Shown piece after piece: positions 16,901 through 24,835 of a stretch of DNA of 64,000 nucleotides (position 1 is its first letter; each line of letters begins with the position of its first letter). The translations under genes were made by a program, and so were the position numbers. This DNA comes from Vibrio sinus (GTDB lineage Bacteria > Pseudomonadota > Gammaproteobacteria > Enterobacterales > Vibrionaceae): contig NZ_JAMKMR010000007.1 in NCBI RefSeq assembly GCF_023634645.1, positions 1 through 64,000 on the forward strand, in the 5' to 3' direction. The notes under the pieces are model-generated. The model was not told where the DNA came from, did not search any database, and worked only from the letters and a program-made list of their open reading frames with translations.

Positions 16901-17814
16901 AGGCTTTGGATGTTTCCCTGCCCCTCCAAGTCCTGTTTGACCAATGCAGCGTGAGAAAGCTTGAGCAGCATATTGTAAACAACAGTGAAACAACAACGCT
17001 TAGGGTTTTACCGTTAAATCAGCGACAAAGCGATAAAAATATATTCTGCTGGCCAGGTCTAGGGGGCTACCCCATGGGGCTGAAGAACCTAGCAGACAGC
17101 GTTGATGACCAGTTTTATGGCATTCAAGCTTATGGGATTAATGAAAATGAGCTGCCCTACTCGACCATCGAAGATATGGCCGCTGAAGACATGAAAGCAA
17201 TTAAACAAGTGCAGCCCACAGGCCCATATTACCTTTGGGGATACTCTTTTGGCGCGAGAGTTGCCTTTGAAACCGCCTACCAACTGGAAAAACAAGGAGA
17301 GGTAGTAAAACAACTTGCACTCATCGCGCCGGGTTCACCAAAACTCAATATTCCGTCTCATGTAGAGGAAATAGCCTGCTATACCAATCATAAATACGTC
17401 ACGATACTGTACTCGGTTTTCTTTAGGAAAATTACAGGTAGCGATCTTGAGCAATGCTTATTACAGGTCAACAGCAAAGCATCATTTATCGATTTTGTTC
17501 AACATCGCCTACCGGAAATAGACACAGGCACAATCGAGCGTATCGTTTCCATTGTGGAGCAAACCTATGACTTCAAATACACCTTTAAAGAGTTAGAGAA
17601 ACGAACCATCAAGGCTGAGATTTCTATATTAAAGTCCATTGGTGATGACTACGCATTTGTTGATGGTAGCGATAGCTACTATTTGACAGCGCCAAGCGTA
17701 TTTAGCTTAACCTATGATCATTACCAATCGCTCTCTGTTGGTGGCTCTAAAGAGATATCAGAAATCCTCAGTGAATCCAGCACGGTTCACAACACCATTA
17801 ACCAAGCGTCATAA
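13993..17814 (+). CDS. indC: Indigoidine-synthetase-type NRPS (A-Ox-PCP-TE)
   Basis: A 1273-aa single-module NRPS, the size of BpsA/IndC/IgiD. Adenylation motifs: YTSGSTGKPKGV (A3, about residue 160), LYGPTECT (A5, about 300), YKTGDLG (A7, about 393), KVRGYRIELDEV (A8, about 418) and PLTSNGKVDNNQL (A10, about 893). Between A8 and A10 sits a SagB/nitroreductase-like FMN oxidase domain (about 520-830), the hallmark of blue-pigment synthetases. The carrier domain has GGDSL (about 954), and the thioesterase has GYSFG (about 1085). The binding-pocket residues read by alignment to GrsA are D-A-W-Q-Y-G-L-I-N, close to my recollection of glutamine codes in indigoidine enzymes. Expected reaction: cyclisation and oxidation of two L-Gln into indigoidine. 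A second start at MFIGRAMAK, 33 bases downstream, has a better ribosome binding site (AGGGA). Confidence 0.88.
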   Translation: MKMQKNIGILSMFIGRAMAKPSRIAVKKGELGYTYKDIALGAWLVSERVEQLQPNSGQYIGVYTDQDQSMYYGVFGALLSNMGYLPLSPEYPDERIEYMISDSGIKVIFTKQKYVAKLRNFIDDDTHIIALEQLACRSSNEFCLEHLAQYQEYENSPAYMIYTSGSTGKPKGVAINNRNITNQMQWVLEGLNFNESKTILQKTPMSFDAAQWEILSICCGATVVLGDSDVYKNPSKIIAEIKQHKVTSLQCVPTLLKALLSYREFYLCDSLVEVYCGGEALTKKLALEFKEHLTNKRLINLYGPTECTINASYLDVDLNNLEHYPEVIPIGTPVSNTEIFICRDSGELIESHEVGEICISGVQLSPGYHNNERATADKFILVQGLNHHAEQLIYKTGDLGFRDNMGNLHFVARKDNQVKVRGYRIELDEVKVAIESHDWVKHAGVIVTENSRTENKEISAYVELNPREAALMDQGLVQSHHVSKNSKKQVKAQLSNPGVRTFSSNERSVKLPGQSETTAQSQKAFARKTYRSFKGEKLDVNDLISLISRSNQTNKDAGFKNTIEELGSIMRMFGQFHSTERLLPKYSYASPGALYAVQIYVELSDISGITNGVYYYNPTDHTFTLVNTTTKRNQIKVHLVGIHSAISCVYTNNVLEVLEMEAGHIIGMFDDVLSDYGMHASELYQSNDLASGVVTSSDSVYLASFDVITGPQSAHSCPVETYIQANNSKIAQLTSGTYRCVNGDTRFVCEKNIRKKDVIAINQSVYNESHFGVSLVVPDENRWDAYIWLGRELQRLQLNEQGIGLMSSGYSSKTGHDLPSCSRMRDILSGENKKVGAFYFAIGGPITKEQIRSQGMKEDLIHSRGPTEILRDDLKRTLPIHMIPNQISVLHTMPLTSNGKVDNNQLKQLALQEEKSNRVVVAQPENDLQTTLAKIWSSILEYSNVSIDDEFFTSGGDSLSGVMLISEINEALDVSLPLQVLFDQCSVRKLEQHIVNNSETTTLRVLPLNQRQSDKNIFCWPGLGGYPMGLKNLADSVDDQFYGIQAYGINENELPYSTIEDMAAEDMKAIKQVQPTGPYYLWGYSFGARVAFETAYQLEKQGEVVKQLALIAPGSPKLNIPSHVEEIACYTNHKYVTILYSVFFRKITGSDLEQCLLQVNSKASFIDFVQHRLPEIDTGTIERIVSIVEQTYDFKYTFKELEKRTIKAEISILKSIGDDYAFVDGSDSYYLTAPSVFSLTYDHYQSLSVGGSKEISEILSESSTVHNTINQAS

Positions 17815-17826
17815 GAGACACTCATC

Positions 17827-18051
17827 ATGCCACATGTATTGATTAAACACTTCCCCTCACACATTTCGCGGGCAGATAAAGAGCGCATTGCCAATAAGAT
17901 TGCGAACGTCATTTCATCAGGCTTTGACTGCCCAGACGAGGTCGTCTCAGTCTCCATGGAGGATGTGGAGCAAGAGCTATGGAATAAAGACGTTTACCAG
18001 CCCGATATAGAAGAAAGACCAGACATCTTAGTCAAGAAACCCAACTACTAA
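17827..18051 (+). CDS. 4-oxalocrotonate tautomerase-family protein
   Basis: A 74-aa tautomerase-superfamily protein starting MPHVLIKHFP: after removal of Met the catalytic Pro-1 is exposed. The phrase ISRADKERIANKIANVISSGFDCPDEVVSVSMEDV is the usual helix-turn-strand, resembling PptA-type proteins. It could assist keto-enol chemistry on a pathway intermediate. It begins 12 bases after the NRPS stop and is followed by an intercistronic hairpin, so it is cotranscribed with the NRPS; whether it acts in indigoidine formation is unknown. Confidence 0.85.
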   Translation: MPHVLIKHFPSHISRADKERIANKIANVISSGFDCPDEVVSVSMEDVEQELWNKDVYQPDIEERPDILVKKPNY

Positions 18052-18057
18052 TTCACC

Positions 18058-18080
18058 TAGCGTGGTCCAAGGCCACGCTA
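18058..18080 (+). ncRNA. Intercistronic hairpin
   Basis: TAGCGTGGTC-CAA-GGCCACGCTA forms a 10-bp stem (one G-T pair) between the tautomerase stop and the next gene. No T-run follows, so it is more likely an mRNA-stabilising, processing or attenuation element than a full terminator. Confidence 0.5.
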
Positions 18081-18100
18081 CTCGATCCCAAGAGAGAATT

Positions 18101-18994
18101 ATGAATCAATTAGCCTCGAGCAAAGGAAGCACCATAAAGCCAGCTTTTACCAAAGATGGCATTTATTTCAACGGCAAATTCATTGAAAAATATGGAGAAA
18201 TAGACCGCAGTTCCTATCATGCAGACCCACTGCATTCCAATAAGAAATTTGGTCTCATTGTTCCAGCCACCAATACGACGATGGAAAAAGAAATTTGGAG
18301 TATCCTCGTCGATAACCATAACGTTGAATCGCTGCGCGGTATCGGCTTTCACACGTCGAATGTACTGACTCCAAAGCCTGAAATTAATAATGAACAAGAT
18401 ATCGAGCGCTATAAAACCAGCTTCTTAGCTGGGTTACAGGACGCGATCAATATCGCCAAACTTTCTGAGCCCGATCATCTGATATTGGGCATGAGCTTAG
18501 AACATATTTTATACGGCATTGACCAAGTCTCGACACCCATTGATAGCGCTATCGCCACCACCGATATGAGCTGGTCAACATGCCATCAAGCCATAGATCG
18601 AGCACTCAAACAATATCGAGCGAAAAATATTGGCATCATCACGCCATTTGAAGCCCAAGGGAACGCTTCTGCGAGGAAAATGTTCCAGGATCTGGGTTAC
18701 AACGTGGTCGCCGATGTCGGCTTAGCGTGTGGTAACACTCAACATATTGCCCATATCCCAGATTCACTCAAGCAAAGTGCCATCTTGGGTTTACTCGATG
18801 CAAAAGGCAATAAGTTAGACGCGATCGTTCAATGTGGTACAAACATGAGCTTTGTGAACCTCGCTGAACAATTTGAGAGCAGCATCGGCGTCCCTTTACT
18901 GAGTATCAACGCCGTTGTGCTTTGGCATGCACTGCGAAGTAATGGCATCTTGGACAAGCTCATCAATGCCAGCCGAATTTTCCGTGATCACTAG
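18101..18994 (+). CDS. Asp/Glu racemase-superfamily protein (maleate isomerase / arylmalonate decarboxylase-like)
   Basis: A 297-aa protein of the Asp/Glu/hydantoin racemase superfamily. FGLIVPATNTTMEKEIW is the typical first strand of maleate isomerase and arylmalonate decarboxylase relatives; the second-lobe region holds IVQCGTNMSF, the C-terminal catalytic cysteine. The first-lobe position usually occupied by Cys in the isomerases reads LGMSLEHIL, with no Cys, as in single-cysteine decarboxylases. A racemase that needs two cysteines is therefore unlikely. Start chosen at MNQLASSKG, preceded by AGAGAGAATT; an in-frame GTG upstream lies inside the hairpin. Its place in the NRPS operon suggests a role in substrate supply or pigment modification, but the substrate is unknown. 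Confidence 0.8.
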   Translation: MNQLASSKGSTIKPAFTKDGIYFNGKFIEKYGEIDRSSYHADPLHSNKKFGLIVPATNTTMEKEIWSILVDNHNVESLRGIGFHTSNVLTPKPEINNEQDIERYKTSFLAGLQDAINIAKLSEPDHLILGMSLEHILYGIDQVSTPIDSAIATTDMSWSTCHQAIDRALKQYRAKNIGIITPFEAQGNASARKMFQDLGYNVVADVGLACGNTQHIAHIPDSLKQSAILGLLDAKGNKLDAIVQCGTNMSFVNLAEQFESSIGVPLLSINAVVLWHALRSNGILDKLINASRIFRDH

Positions 18995-19011
18995 TTAGGA
19001 GGTTTTAAAAA

Positions 19012-19890
19012 ATGAAGAACAAATATTTTCTGCTGGCAGTCATTGGTTTAATTTGGGGCTCTCAGTTTATATTTCAAAAAATCGCACTCACGGCTTTAAC
19101 ACCACAGCTGGTCGGCGTAGGCCGCGCAGTCGTGGGATTTATTACGCTGTTTGTTATTTGTAAGATGCTAAACGTACAATCCAAAGGGGGCACCTCTTGG
19201 CTTATATACATGCTGATAGGGCTGCTAGAAGCATCAATTCCATTTACGCTCGTGCCATGGGGACAACAGTATGTCTCCTCGTCCATTGCCTCAGTGCTGA
19301 TTGGTACCATTCCATTTTTTGTCATCTTATTTACACCACTACTTAGTGCAGGGAGCAAAATTTCGCGTGCCAATATTCTTAGCGTCGTTGTCGGTTTCTT
19401 CGGCCTACTGTCTCTATTTGCGCCGGGCATTATAGAGGGCGATAGCTCATTAAGCTTTTGGGGGCCCATCGCCATCCTTGCGGCCTCCGCGTCGTTTGGC
19501 GTAGCGCTTCTACTGCTGTCTAAATGTGGAGACGAACACCCGCTGATTGTGGCTAGAAATGTATTGGGCTCTGCCAGCCTGCAAATTTTAGTGATATCCC
19601 TATTTACTGGCAGCCAAATCCCCCACCAGGTGACCTTAGATTCGATGCTGTCTATCGCTTACCTAGGCGTAATGTGTGCCGGAGTGGTCTATTTTCTCTA
19701 TATGATCCTTATCTCCGAAGCGGGCCCAGTGTTCACCTCTCTCACCAACTACCTTGTGCCAACATTCGGTGTTTTGATCGGCGTGATGTTTGCTCACGAG
19801 CATGTCGGCCTAAATACATGGATTGCACTGGTGTTGATCTTAATTGCCGTGGCGTTTAATCAAGGGAAAGGCGAGAAAGCGGCGGGGTGA
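19012..19890 (+). CDS. EamA/DMT-family transporter
   Basis: A 292-aa membrane protein with ten hydrophobic segments arranged as two EamA halves (first: LLAVIGLIWGSQFIFQKIALTALTP; second: GPIAILAASASFGVALLLLSK). Members export amino acids, nucleosides and other metabolites. It begins 17 bases after the racemase-like gene behind a strong ribosome binding site (TTAGGAGG) and is the last gene of the run, so it is a candidate exporter of the pathway product or an intermediate. Its specificity cannot be told from the sequence. Confidence 0.9.
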   Translation: MKNKYFLLAVIGLIWGSQFIFQKIALTALTPQLVGVGRAVVGFITLFVICKMLNVQSKGGTSWLIYMLIGLLEASIPFTLVPWGQQYVSSSIASVLIGTIPFFVILFTPLLSAGSKISRANILSVVVGFFGLLSLFAPGIIEGDSSLSFWGPIAILAASASFGVALLLLSKCGDEHPLIVARNVLGSASLQILVISLFTGSQIPHQVTLDSMLSIAYLGVMCAGVVYFLYMILISEAGPVFTSLTNYLVPTFGVLIGVMFAHEHVGLNTWIALVLILIAVAFNQGKGEKAAG

Positions 19891-20217
19891 AGATTGAAGA
19901 AAAAGTACTTTGTCCCTGCAGAAAAACTAACAAGGTACTGTTTCTCTACCTCAAATCCAAAACCAAACAGAAAACTTAGGTAAGCGTTAAAAAGATTGAA
20001 ACCCCTAAAAAGATAGCCTCAATTTCTCTATTGCACTGTCCAAGCTAATTAAAGTGGGCCATTAACTTATTGACACTAATGTGCCCCATCCCTTTTGTAT
20101 AGCACGTTTACAGTACTTCAATAAAATGATTTCTGTGTAAATTGAATTGCAATTTAATTCACAATTAATATTTTTTTCTACTAGGGTATAGAATAGGATA
20201 ATGATTGGACATCTCAG
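19891..20217. other. Intergenic region before the oxidase operon
   Basis: A 327-base AT-rich region between the NRPS operon and the cbb3-type oxidase operon. An imperfect stem (AAGTACTTTGT / ACAAGGTACT) at about 19908-19940 may end the first operon. It probably holds the oxidase promoter; no clear FNR-type palindrome was found. Confidence 0.45.
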
Positions 20218-20559
20218 ATGAATACGATACACAACACGATAATATTTGGTGTTACTTTCTCTTTTCTCCTTGCTCCGCCAATTTTCGCCAAGGCTTTGGA
20301 TAGGTTTGAGATTGGTAAACAAAAAGCCAAAGTCTGTATGACCTGTCACGGTGAAGACGGGATCTCAACTCTCGATCCCTACCCAAACTTGCGTGGCCAA
20401 AAATACGGATACCTTATCTCAGCGTTAAAAGATTACAAGTCTAGGGAAAGAACGAGTGGCCTAGCGATATTAATGCAGCAAGAAGCCGCAAACCTTTCAG
20501 AGCAAGATATTAAAGACATCTCCTACTACTACTCCCACTTAGGTAAAGATGAACAATAA
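20218..20559 (+). CDS. Small monoheme class I cytochrome c
   Basis: A 113-aa exported cytochrome: signal peptide about residues 1-24 (FSFLLAPPIFA), heme motif CMTCHGEDG near residue 40 and an axial Met in the LAILMQQEAANL segment. It resembles the single-domain c-type cytochromes that shuttle electrons to terminal oxidases. It lies 14 bases before the CcoN gene in the same operon and is a candidate direct donor to that oxidase or link to an upstream dehydrogenase. Confidence 0.88.
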   Translation: MNTIHNTIIFGVTFSFLLAPPIFAKALDRFEIGKQKAKVCMTCHGEDGISTLDPYPNLRGQKYGYLISALKDYKSRERTSGLAILMQQEAANLSEQDIKDISYYYSHLGKDEQ

Positions 20560-20573
20560 TAAGGGCATCCAAC

Positions 20574-21983
20574 ATGGTGAACTCAAATGTACAATATAGC
20601 ATCAAAGTCGTTCAGTACTTTATTGTCGCTTCTGTACTATGGGCGATCATCGGTATGACAATTGGTGTCATACTAGCTGGTCAACTTTATTGGCCTGCTC
20701 TTAACTTTAACTCTGAATATTTCAACTTCGGTAAACTACGTCCATTGCATACCTCGGGTGTTATCTTCGGCTTTGTCGTCAACATATTGATGGGGACGTC
20801 ATTATATATCGTCCAGCGCAGTGGACAATGCGAACTATACAATAAAAGCTTGTCTTGGATGGTGTTTTGGGGGTGGCAACTCGTCCTACTCCTTGCTTTA
20901 ATTTCTTTGCCGCTAGGCTATACCACGTCAAAAGAATACGCCGAATTAGAATGGCCAATTGACATACTTATCGTTCTCGTCTGGGTACTGTATGCGGTTT
21001 TATTTTTTGGAACGGTAGCAAAAAGAAACGTTCCGCATATCTTTGTTGCCAATTGGTTTTTTGCAGCGTTCATCATTGTTATCGCAATGATTTTTATAGT
21101 TAATAACTTGGAAGTACCAGTTACCTTAACCAAGTCTTATTCGGTTTACTCCGGAGCAAGAGACGCCATCGTACAATGGTGGTGGGGGCATAATGCGGTA
21201 GGTTTTCTGTTAACCGCTGGCATTATCGGGATGAACTACTATTTTGTGCCCAAAGCCACTGGGAGACCTATCTACTCCTATCGATTATCCATTATTAATT
21301 TCTGGGGTTTGGTTGGCTTTTATACTTGGGCTGGAACTCACCATTTACTTTACTCTTCCGTACCAGTATGGGTGCAGAATATTGGCATGATCATGTCACT
21401 CATTCTCTGGATACCGTCGTGGTTAGGAGCCTACAACATCTCTATGACCATGTTGCAAAACAAGGCCAAGTTGAAAACCGACTATGTATTATTGTTTTTC
21501 TTCTCCGCCATTTTGTACTACTGCTTAGCCACATTTGAGGGACCATTACTTGCGATACGTTGGTTTAACATGTTGGCCCATGATACTGAATGGGTGATTG
21601 GCCACGTACATTCAGGTGCTCTAGGCTGGGTAGCCATGTCGGGCATTGCGACTTTTTATTACTTTATTCCAAAGTTATGGGGAAAAGATACACTTTGGTC
21701 ACCTCGGTTACTTAAGTGGCATTTCTGGTTGGCGCACCTTGGGGTTGCGATCTATGCCATCTCGTTATGGGTAGCAGGAATTGGCGAAGGTTATATGTGG
21801 CTTGCTCAGCACGAAAACGGCGAGTTGAAATACAGCTTTATTGAAGCACTGGAGTTTAAAGCCCCCTGGCTCTTTCTGCGCTTTGTCGGCGGTTCCTTAT
21901 TTGTGCTAGGTATGCTACTCATGGCGACCAATCTCTATAAAACTGTGAGATCTCCCTCTCAACTCATAGCTAGGGAGGCATAG
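20574..21983 (+). CDS. ccoN: cbb3-type cytochrome c oxidase subunit I
   Basis: A 469-aa, about 12-helix heme-copper oxidase subunit. Heme and CuB ligands are visible: RPLHTSG near residue 59, WWWGHNAVGF near 205, GTHHLLYSSVP near 255 and VIGHVHSGALGW near 342. These are the C-family signature; the catalytic Tyr is in the helix 7 segment. It pumps protons while reducing O2 with high affinity in the inner membrane. It follows the cytochrome c gene by 14 bases and is 2 bases from ccoO. No assembly genes (ccoGHIS) are present here, so maturation must come from elsewhere, consistent with a second, accessory oxidase. Confidence 0.95.
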   Translation: MVNSNVQYSIKVVQYFIVASVLWAIIGMTIGVILAGQLYWPALNFNSEYFNFGKLRPLHTSGVIFGFVVNILMGTSLYIVQRSGQCELYNKSLSWMVFWGWQLVLLLALISLPLGYTTSKEYAELEWPIDILIVLVWVLYAVLFFGTVAKRNVPHIFVANWFFAAFIIVIAMIFIVNNLEVPVTLTKSYSVYSGARDAIVQWWWGHNAVGFLLTAGIIGMNYYFVPKATGRPIYSYRLSIINFWGLVGFYTWAGTHHLLYSSVPVWVQNIGMIMSLILWIPSWLGAYNISMTMLQNKAKLKTDYVLLFFFSAILYYCLATFEGPLLAIRWFNMLAHDTEWVIGHVHSGALGWVAMSGIATFYYFIPKLWGKDTLWSPRLLKWHFWLAHLGVAIYAISLWVAGIGEGYMWLAQHENGELKYSFIEALEFKAPWLFLRFVGGSLFVLGMLLMATNLYKTVRSPSQLIAREA

Positions 21984-21985
21984 TT

Positions 21986-22597
21986 ATGTTGAGTAAAGAC
22001 ATCACACAATCTGTCGTCGTTTTGATTCTTTCGACTATTTTCGTTGCCTCTTTCTCGTTACTTGTCTGGGTGGTCCCTAATATTTTTAGTACTATCGAAC
22101 TTAAACACGACAGTAAAGCTAAGCGTTTAACTGCGATCCAACTTGCTGGCCGAGATGTATACATCAGTGAGGGCTGTCATGTCTGCCATACTCAAATGGT
22201 CAGGCCTTTGGAACCAGAAATAAAGCGAAGCGGCAGACCAAACCAAGAATCAGATGATATCTATGAGTTCCCCAATTTGTGGGGCTCGAAGCGAACTGGA
22301 CCAGATCTGACTAACCTAGGTTTAAAATACTCTGATCAATGGCACGTTTATCATTTGATCAACCCACGCGATGTTGTGCCAAGCTCCATTATGCCGTCAT
22401 ATCCTTGGTTATTTGAAAAGACACTCACTGGAGAAGAAATCGGGGAAAAAATGCGGGTGCTGCGTTTTCTTGGTGTACCTTATACCGATGAGGAAATTTC
22501 TGAAGCCAGATTACAAGTACGAGGAAAAACCAAGGGCGAAGCTCTCATTCGCTACCTCCAAAGTTTAGGTGTGGACACATTTGTGGAGGGGCAGTGA
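21986..22597 (+). CDS. ccoO: cbb3-type oxidase subunit II (monoheme)
   Basis: A 203-aa membrane-anchored c-type cytochrome. A single N-terminal helix (SVVVLILSTIFVASFSLLVWVV) is followed by the heme motif EGCHVCHTQMVRPL near residue 62 and the conserved GSKRTGPDLTNLGLKYSDQWHVYHLINPRDVVPSSIMPSYPW-type region, which supplies the axial Met. It relays electrons from CcoP to CcoN. It starts 2 bases after ccoN and its stop overlaps the start of ccoP by one base (TGATG), indicating coupled translation. Confidence 0.95.
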   Translation: MLSKDITQSVVVLILSTIFVASFSLLVWVVPNIFSTIELKHDSKAKRLTAIQLAGRDVYISEGCHVCHTQMVRPLEPEIKRSGRPNQESDDIYEFPNLWGSKRTGPDLTNLGLKYSDQWHVYHLINPRDVVPSSIMPSYPWLFEKTLTGEEIGEKMRVLRFLGVPYTDEEISEARLQVRGKTKGEALIRYLQSLGVDTFVEGQ

Positions 22598-24762
22598 TGA
22601 ACGTTTTATGGCACCTTTGGGCATTAGGGCTCACCATTCTATTTTTCTTTTTGATGATAGGGGTGGTAATTAAATACTGGCGCTCTAACCATCGCGCAAA
22701 TGAAAATACGGTGATCGATACGTTTGATGGTATCGAAGAGCGCGATGCTCCCGTACCAAAACTTTTGTTTATTTCCTATTTAATCAGCTTTATTTTATCT
22801 GCTGGCTATTTGGTTCTATACCCAGGCCTTGCAGGCTGGCCCGGATTACTTGATTGGAAACAAAGCAACGACAAACTAAGCGATCCGACAACAACGCTCC
22901 AAGCCCAAATGTCAGTGATAAGCGATCGTTCTTTGGTGAATCTCGCATCAGACGATCTCATTGTTACCTCTGGCCAGATATTGTTTCAAACCCATTGTGC
23001 CGCTTGCCATAGAAGCAATGCACAAGGGCAAGAAAATTTTCCAAACCTCATTGATCATGACTGGTTATGGGGCGGAAGTGATGAGGATATCCTAGACACA
23101 ATTAATAACGGTAGGGAGGGTGTAATGCCCAGCTGGAAAGCGGTATTTACCCCTGAGCAAATCGAAGAGCTTGCCTATTTTATACTGGCGAAAGGTAATC
23201 GAGACATTGATGCACCTGCGGTAAAAATTCAAATTGGACAATCGATTTTTGAAGAAAACTGCATCAAATGTCACTGGGATGGAAAACCAGAGAATAAGAA
23301 TAATGAAGATATCAATGCCCCTAATCTTTTTGACTCCGTATGGTTGCATGGAGGAAGTGTCGAAGACATTCAGTACTCTATTACCAATGGATGGATCAGC
23401 ATCATGCCATCATTTCAGGGGAAGCTTTCCGAAGATGAAGTACTCGCCATTGGCGCTTTTATAACGCGTGCGAGACTTGATAACGACGCAAAACTCGCCA
23501 AATTGAACTCAAGCTCAGTACAAAGAGGAAAATACCTCGCAAGAGCAGGAGACTGCGTCGCATGCCATAGCGCGATTGGTGGAGAGCCATTCGCAGGAGG
23601 TTTACCATTTGTCACTCCTTTTGGCACCCTTTACTCTACCAATATTACGCCGCATATCGATGAAGGAATTGGCTCGTATAACTATGACGAATTTCGAGCC
23701 GCTTTGGTTGACGGTAAAGGCAAACACGGTTATCTATATCCCGCGATGCCTTACACCTCTTATCAATATATAAACGACAAAGACATTCGAGCACTGTGGG
23801 ATTATTTGCAGACCATTGTTGCTGTTCCTCGTCGAGATGATAAAAACGACATGATGTTCCCTTCCAATGTCCGATTAGGATTGTTGGGGTGGAACTTGGT
23901 CTTTATGGATACAGCACCTCTAGATTACCAAGTACCCAATGAATTAGCTAAGCAGGTTGACGACGTTGAAAAATGGCAAAGAGGTAAGTATTTAGCGATG
24001 GGCCTGGGCCACTGCAGTGAATGTCATACGCCGAGAAACTTTGCCCAAGCTTTAGAAAGCGATCGTTTGTTTCATGGTAATCTGATTGATGGTTGGAATG
24101 CGCCCGCAATTGATGCGAACGAGCTTTATATTGATGGATGGGATCTAAAATCCTTAACCGATTTTTTGAAAACTGGAAATTCAGGCAAAGGTACAGCCTT
24201 TGCTGGTATGGCTGATGTGGTAAAAAATAGCCTACAATATATGACCCTAGATGATATAGAAAGTATTGCATACTACCTCCTAAAAGGTGACAAGGGGAAC
24301 TTGATTAACGCTAACGCTGTGAAGTTATCTCCATCCGGCTTTACTGACAGCGCCTATCAAACAGCTGATTATAAGTTGTTTAGCGAAACCTGCGGTGCTT
24401 GCCACGGTCAAGATGGGAAAGGTCGTAATTCCATTGCTCCCACTTTACTTCATAACGGTATTATTATGCATAGCGATCCTTACAACACCATAGCCGTTAC
24501 CATTCGAGGCTTATCACCCAGCTATATCGATGAAAGACGCAACTTCATGTCAATGGTTAGTTTTTCTGAAATATTCTCAGACGAAAAGCTCGCGCAACTT
24601 ATCTCTTTTGTTCGTAAATACTTGGGAGATAGACATGAACCTGTCACACGTGCAGACGTCAAGAAAGTAAGGCTACAGCTTGAGAAAGCAGGATTTACTG
24701 GAGGCTTGCATACGACTCCAGATATGTTTATCCATAGAGACAAAAATATTGATATTGAGTAA
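22597..24762 (+). CDS. ccoP: Pentaheme CcoP fused to a triheme dehydrogenase-type cytochrome
   Basis: A 721-aa protein, more than twice the usual CcoP length (about 300). Two N-terminal helices and FDGIEERDAPVPKLLF are classical CcoP. Heme motifs CAACH (about 133) and CIKCH (about 221) are the normal CcoP pair. From about residue 310 follows a full cytochrome subunit like that of membrane alcohol or gluconate dehydrogenases: CVACHSAIGGEPFAGG (about 318), CSECHTPRN (about 472) and CGACHGQDG (about 598). Phrases such as GTLYSTNITP and YLYPAMPYTSYQ are family landmarks. The fusion could let a periplasmic dehydrogenase feed the oxidase directly without quinone. No dehydrogenase gene is seen in the window. 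Confidence 0.93.
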   Translation: MNVLWHLWALGLTILFFFLMIGVVIKYWRSNHRANENTVIDTFDGIEERDAPVPKLLFISYLISFILSAGYLVLYPGLAGWPGLLDWKQSNDKLSDPTTTLQAQMSVISDRSLVNLASDDLIVTSGQILFQTHCAACHRSNAQGQENFPNLIDHDWLWGGSDEDILDTINNGREGVMPSWKAVFTPEQIEELAYFILAKGNRDIDAPAVKIQIGQSIFEENCIKCHWDGKPENKNNEDINAPNLFDSVWLHGGSVEDIQYSITNGWISIMPSFQGKLSEDEVLAIGAFITRARLDNDAKLAKLNSSSVQRGKYLARAGDCVACHSAIGGEPFAGGLPFVTPFGTLYSTNITPHIDEGIGSYNYDEFRAALVDGKGKHGYLYPAMPYTSYQYINDKDIRALWDYLQTIVAVPRRDDKNDMMFPSNVRLGLLGWNLVFMDTAPLDYQVPNELAKQVDDVEKWQRGKYLAMGLGHCSECHTPRNFAQALESDRLFHGNLIDGWNAPAIDANELYIDGWDLKSLTDFLKTGNSGKGTAFAGMADVVKNSLQYMTLDDIESIAYYLLKGDKGNLINANAVKLSPSGFTDSAYQTADYKLFSETCGACHGQDGKGRNSIAPTLLHNGIIMHSDPYNTIAVTIRGLSPSYIDERRNFMSMVSFSEIFSDEKLAQLISFVRKYLGDRHEPVTRADVKKVRLQLEKAGFTGGLHTTPDMFIHRDKNIDIE

Positions 24763-24835
24763 AACGATCCGAGCACTAGCTCTGGTTGTATAGAGAAATA
24801 CTGCATCACTTCAAGATTAGAACATCAGTAATGTA

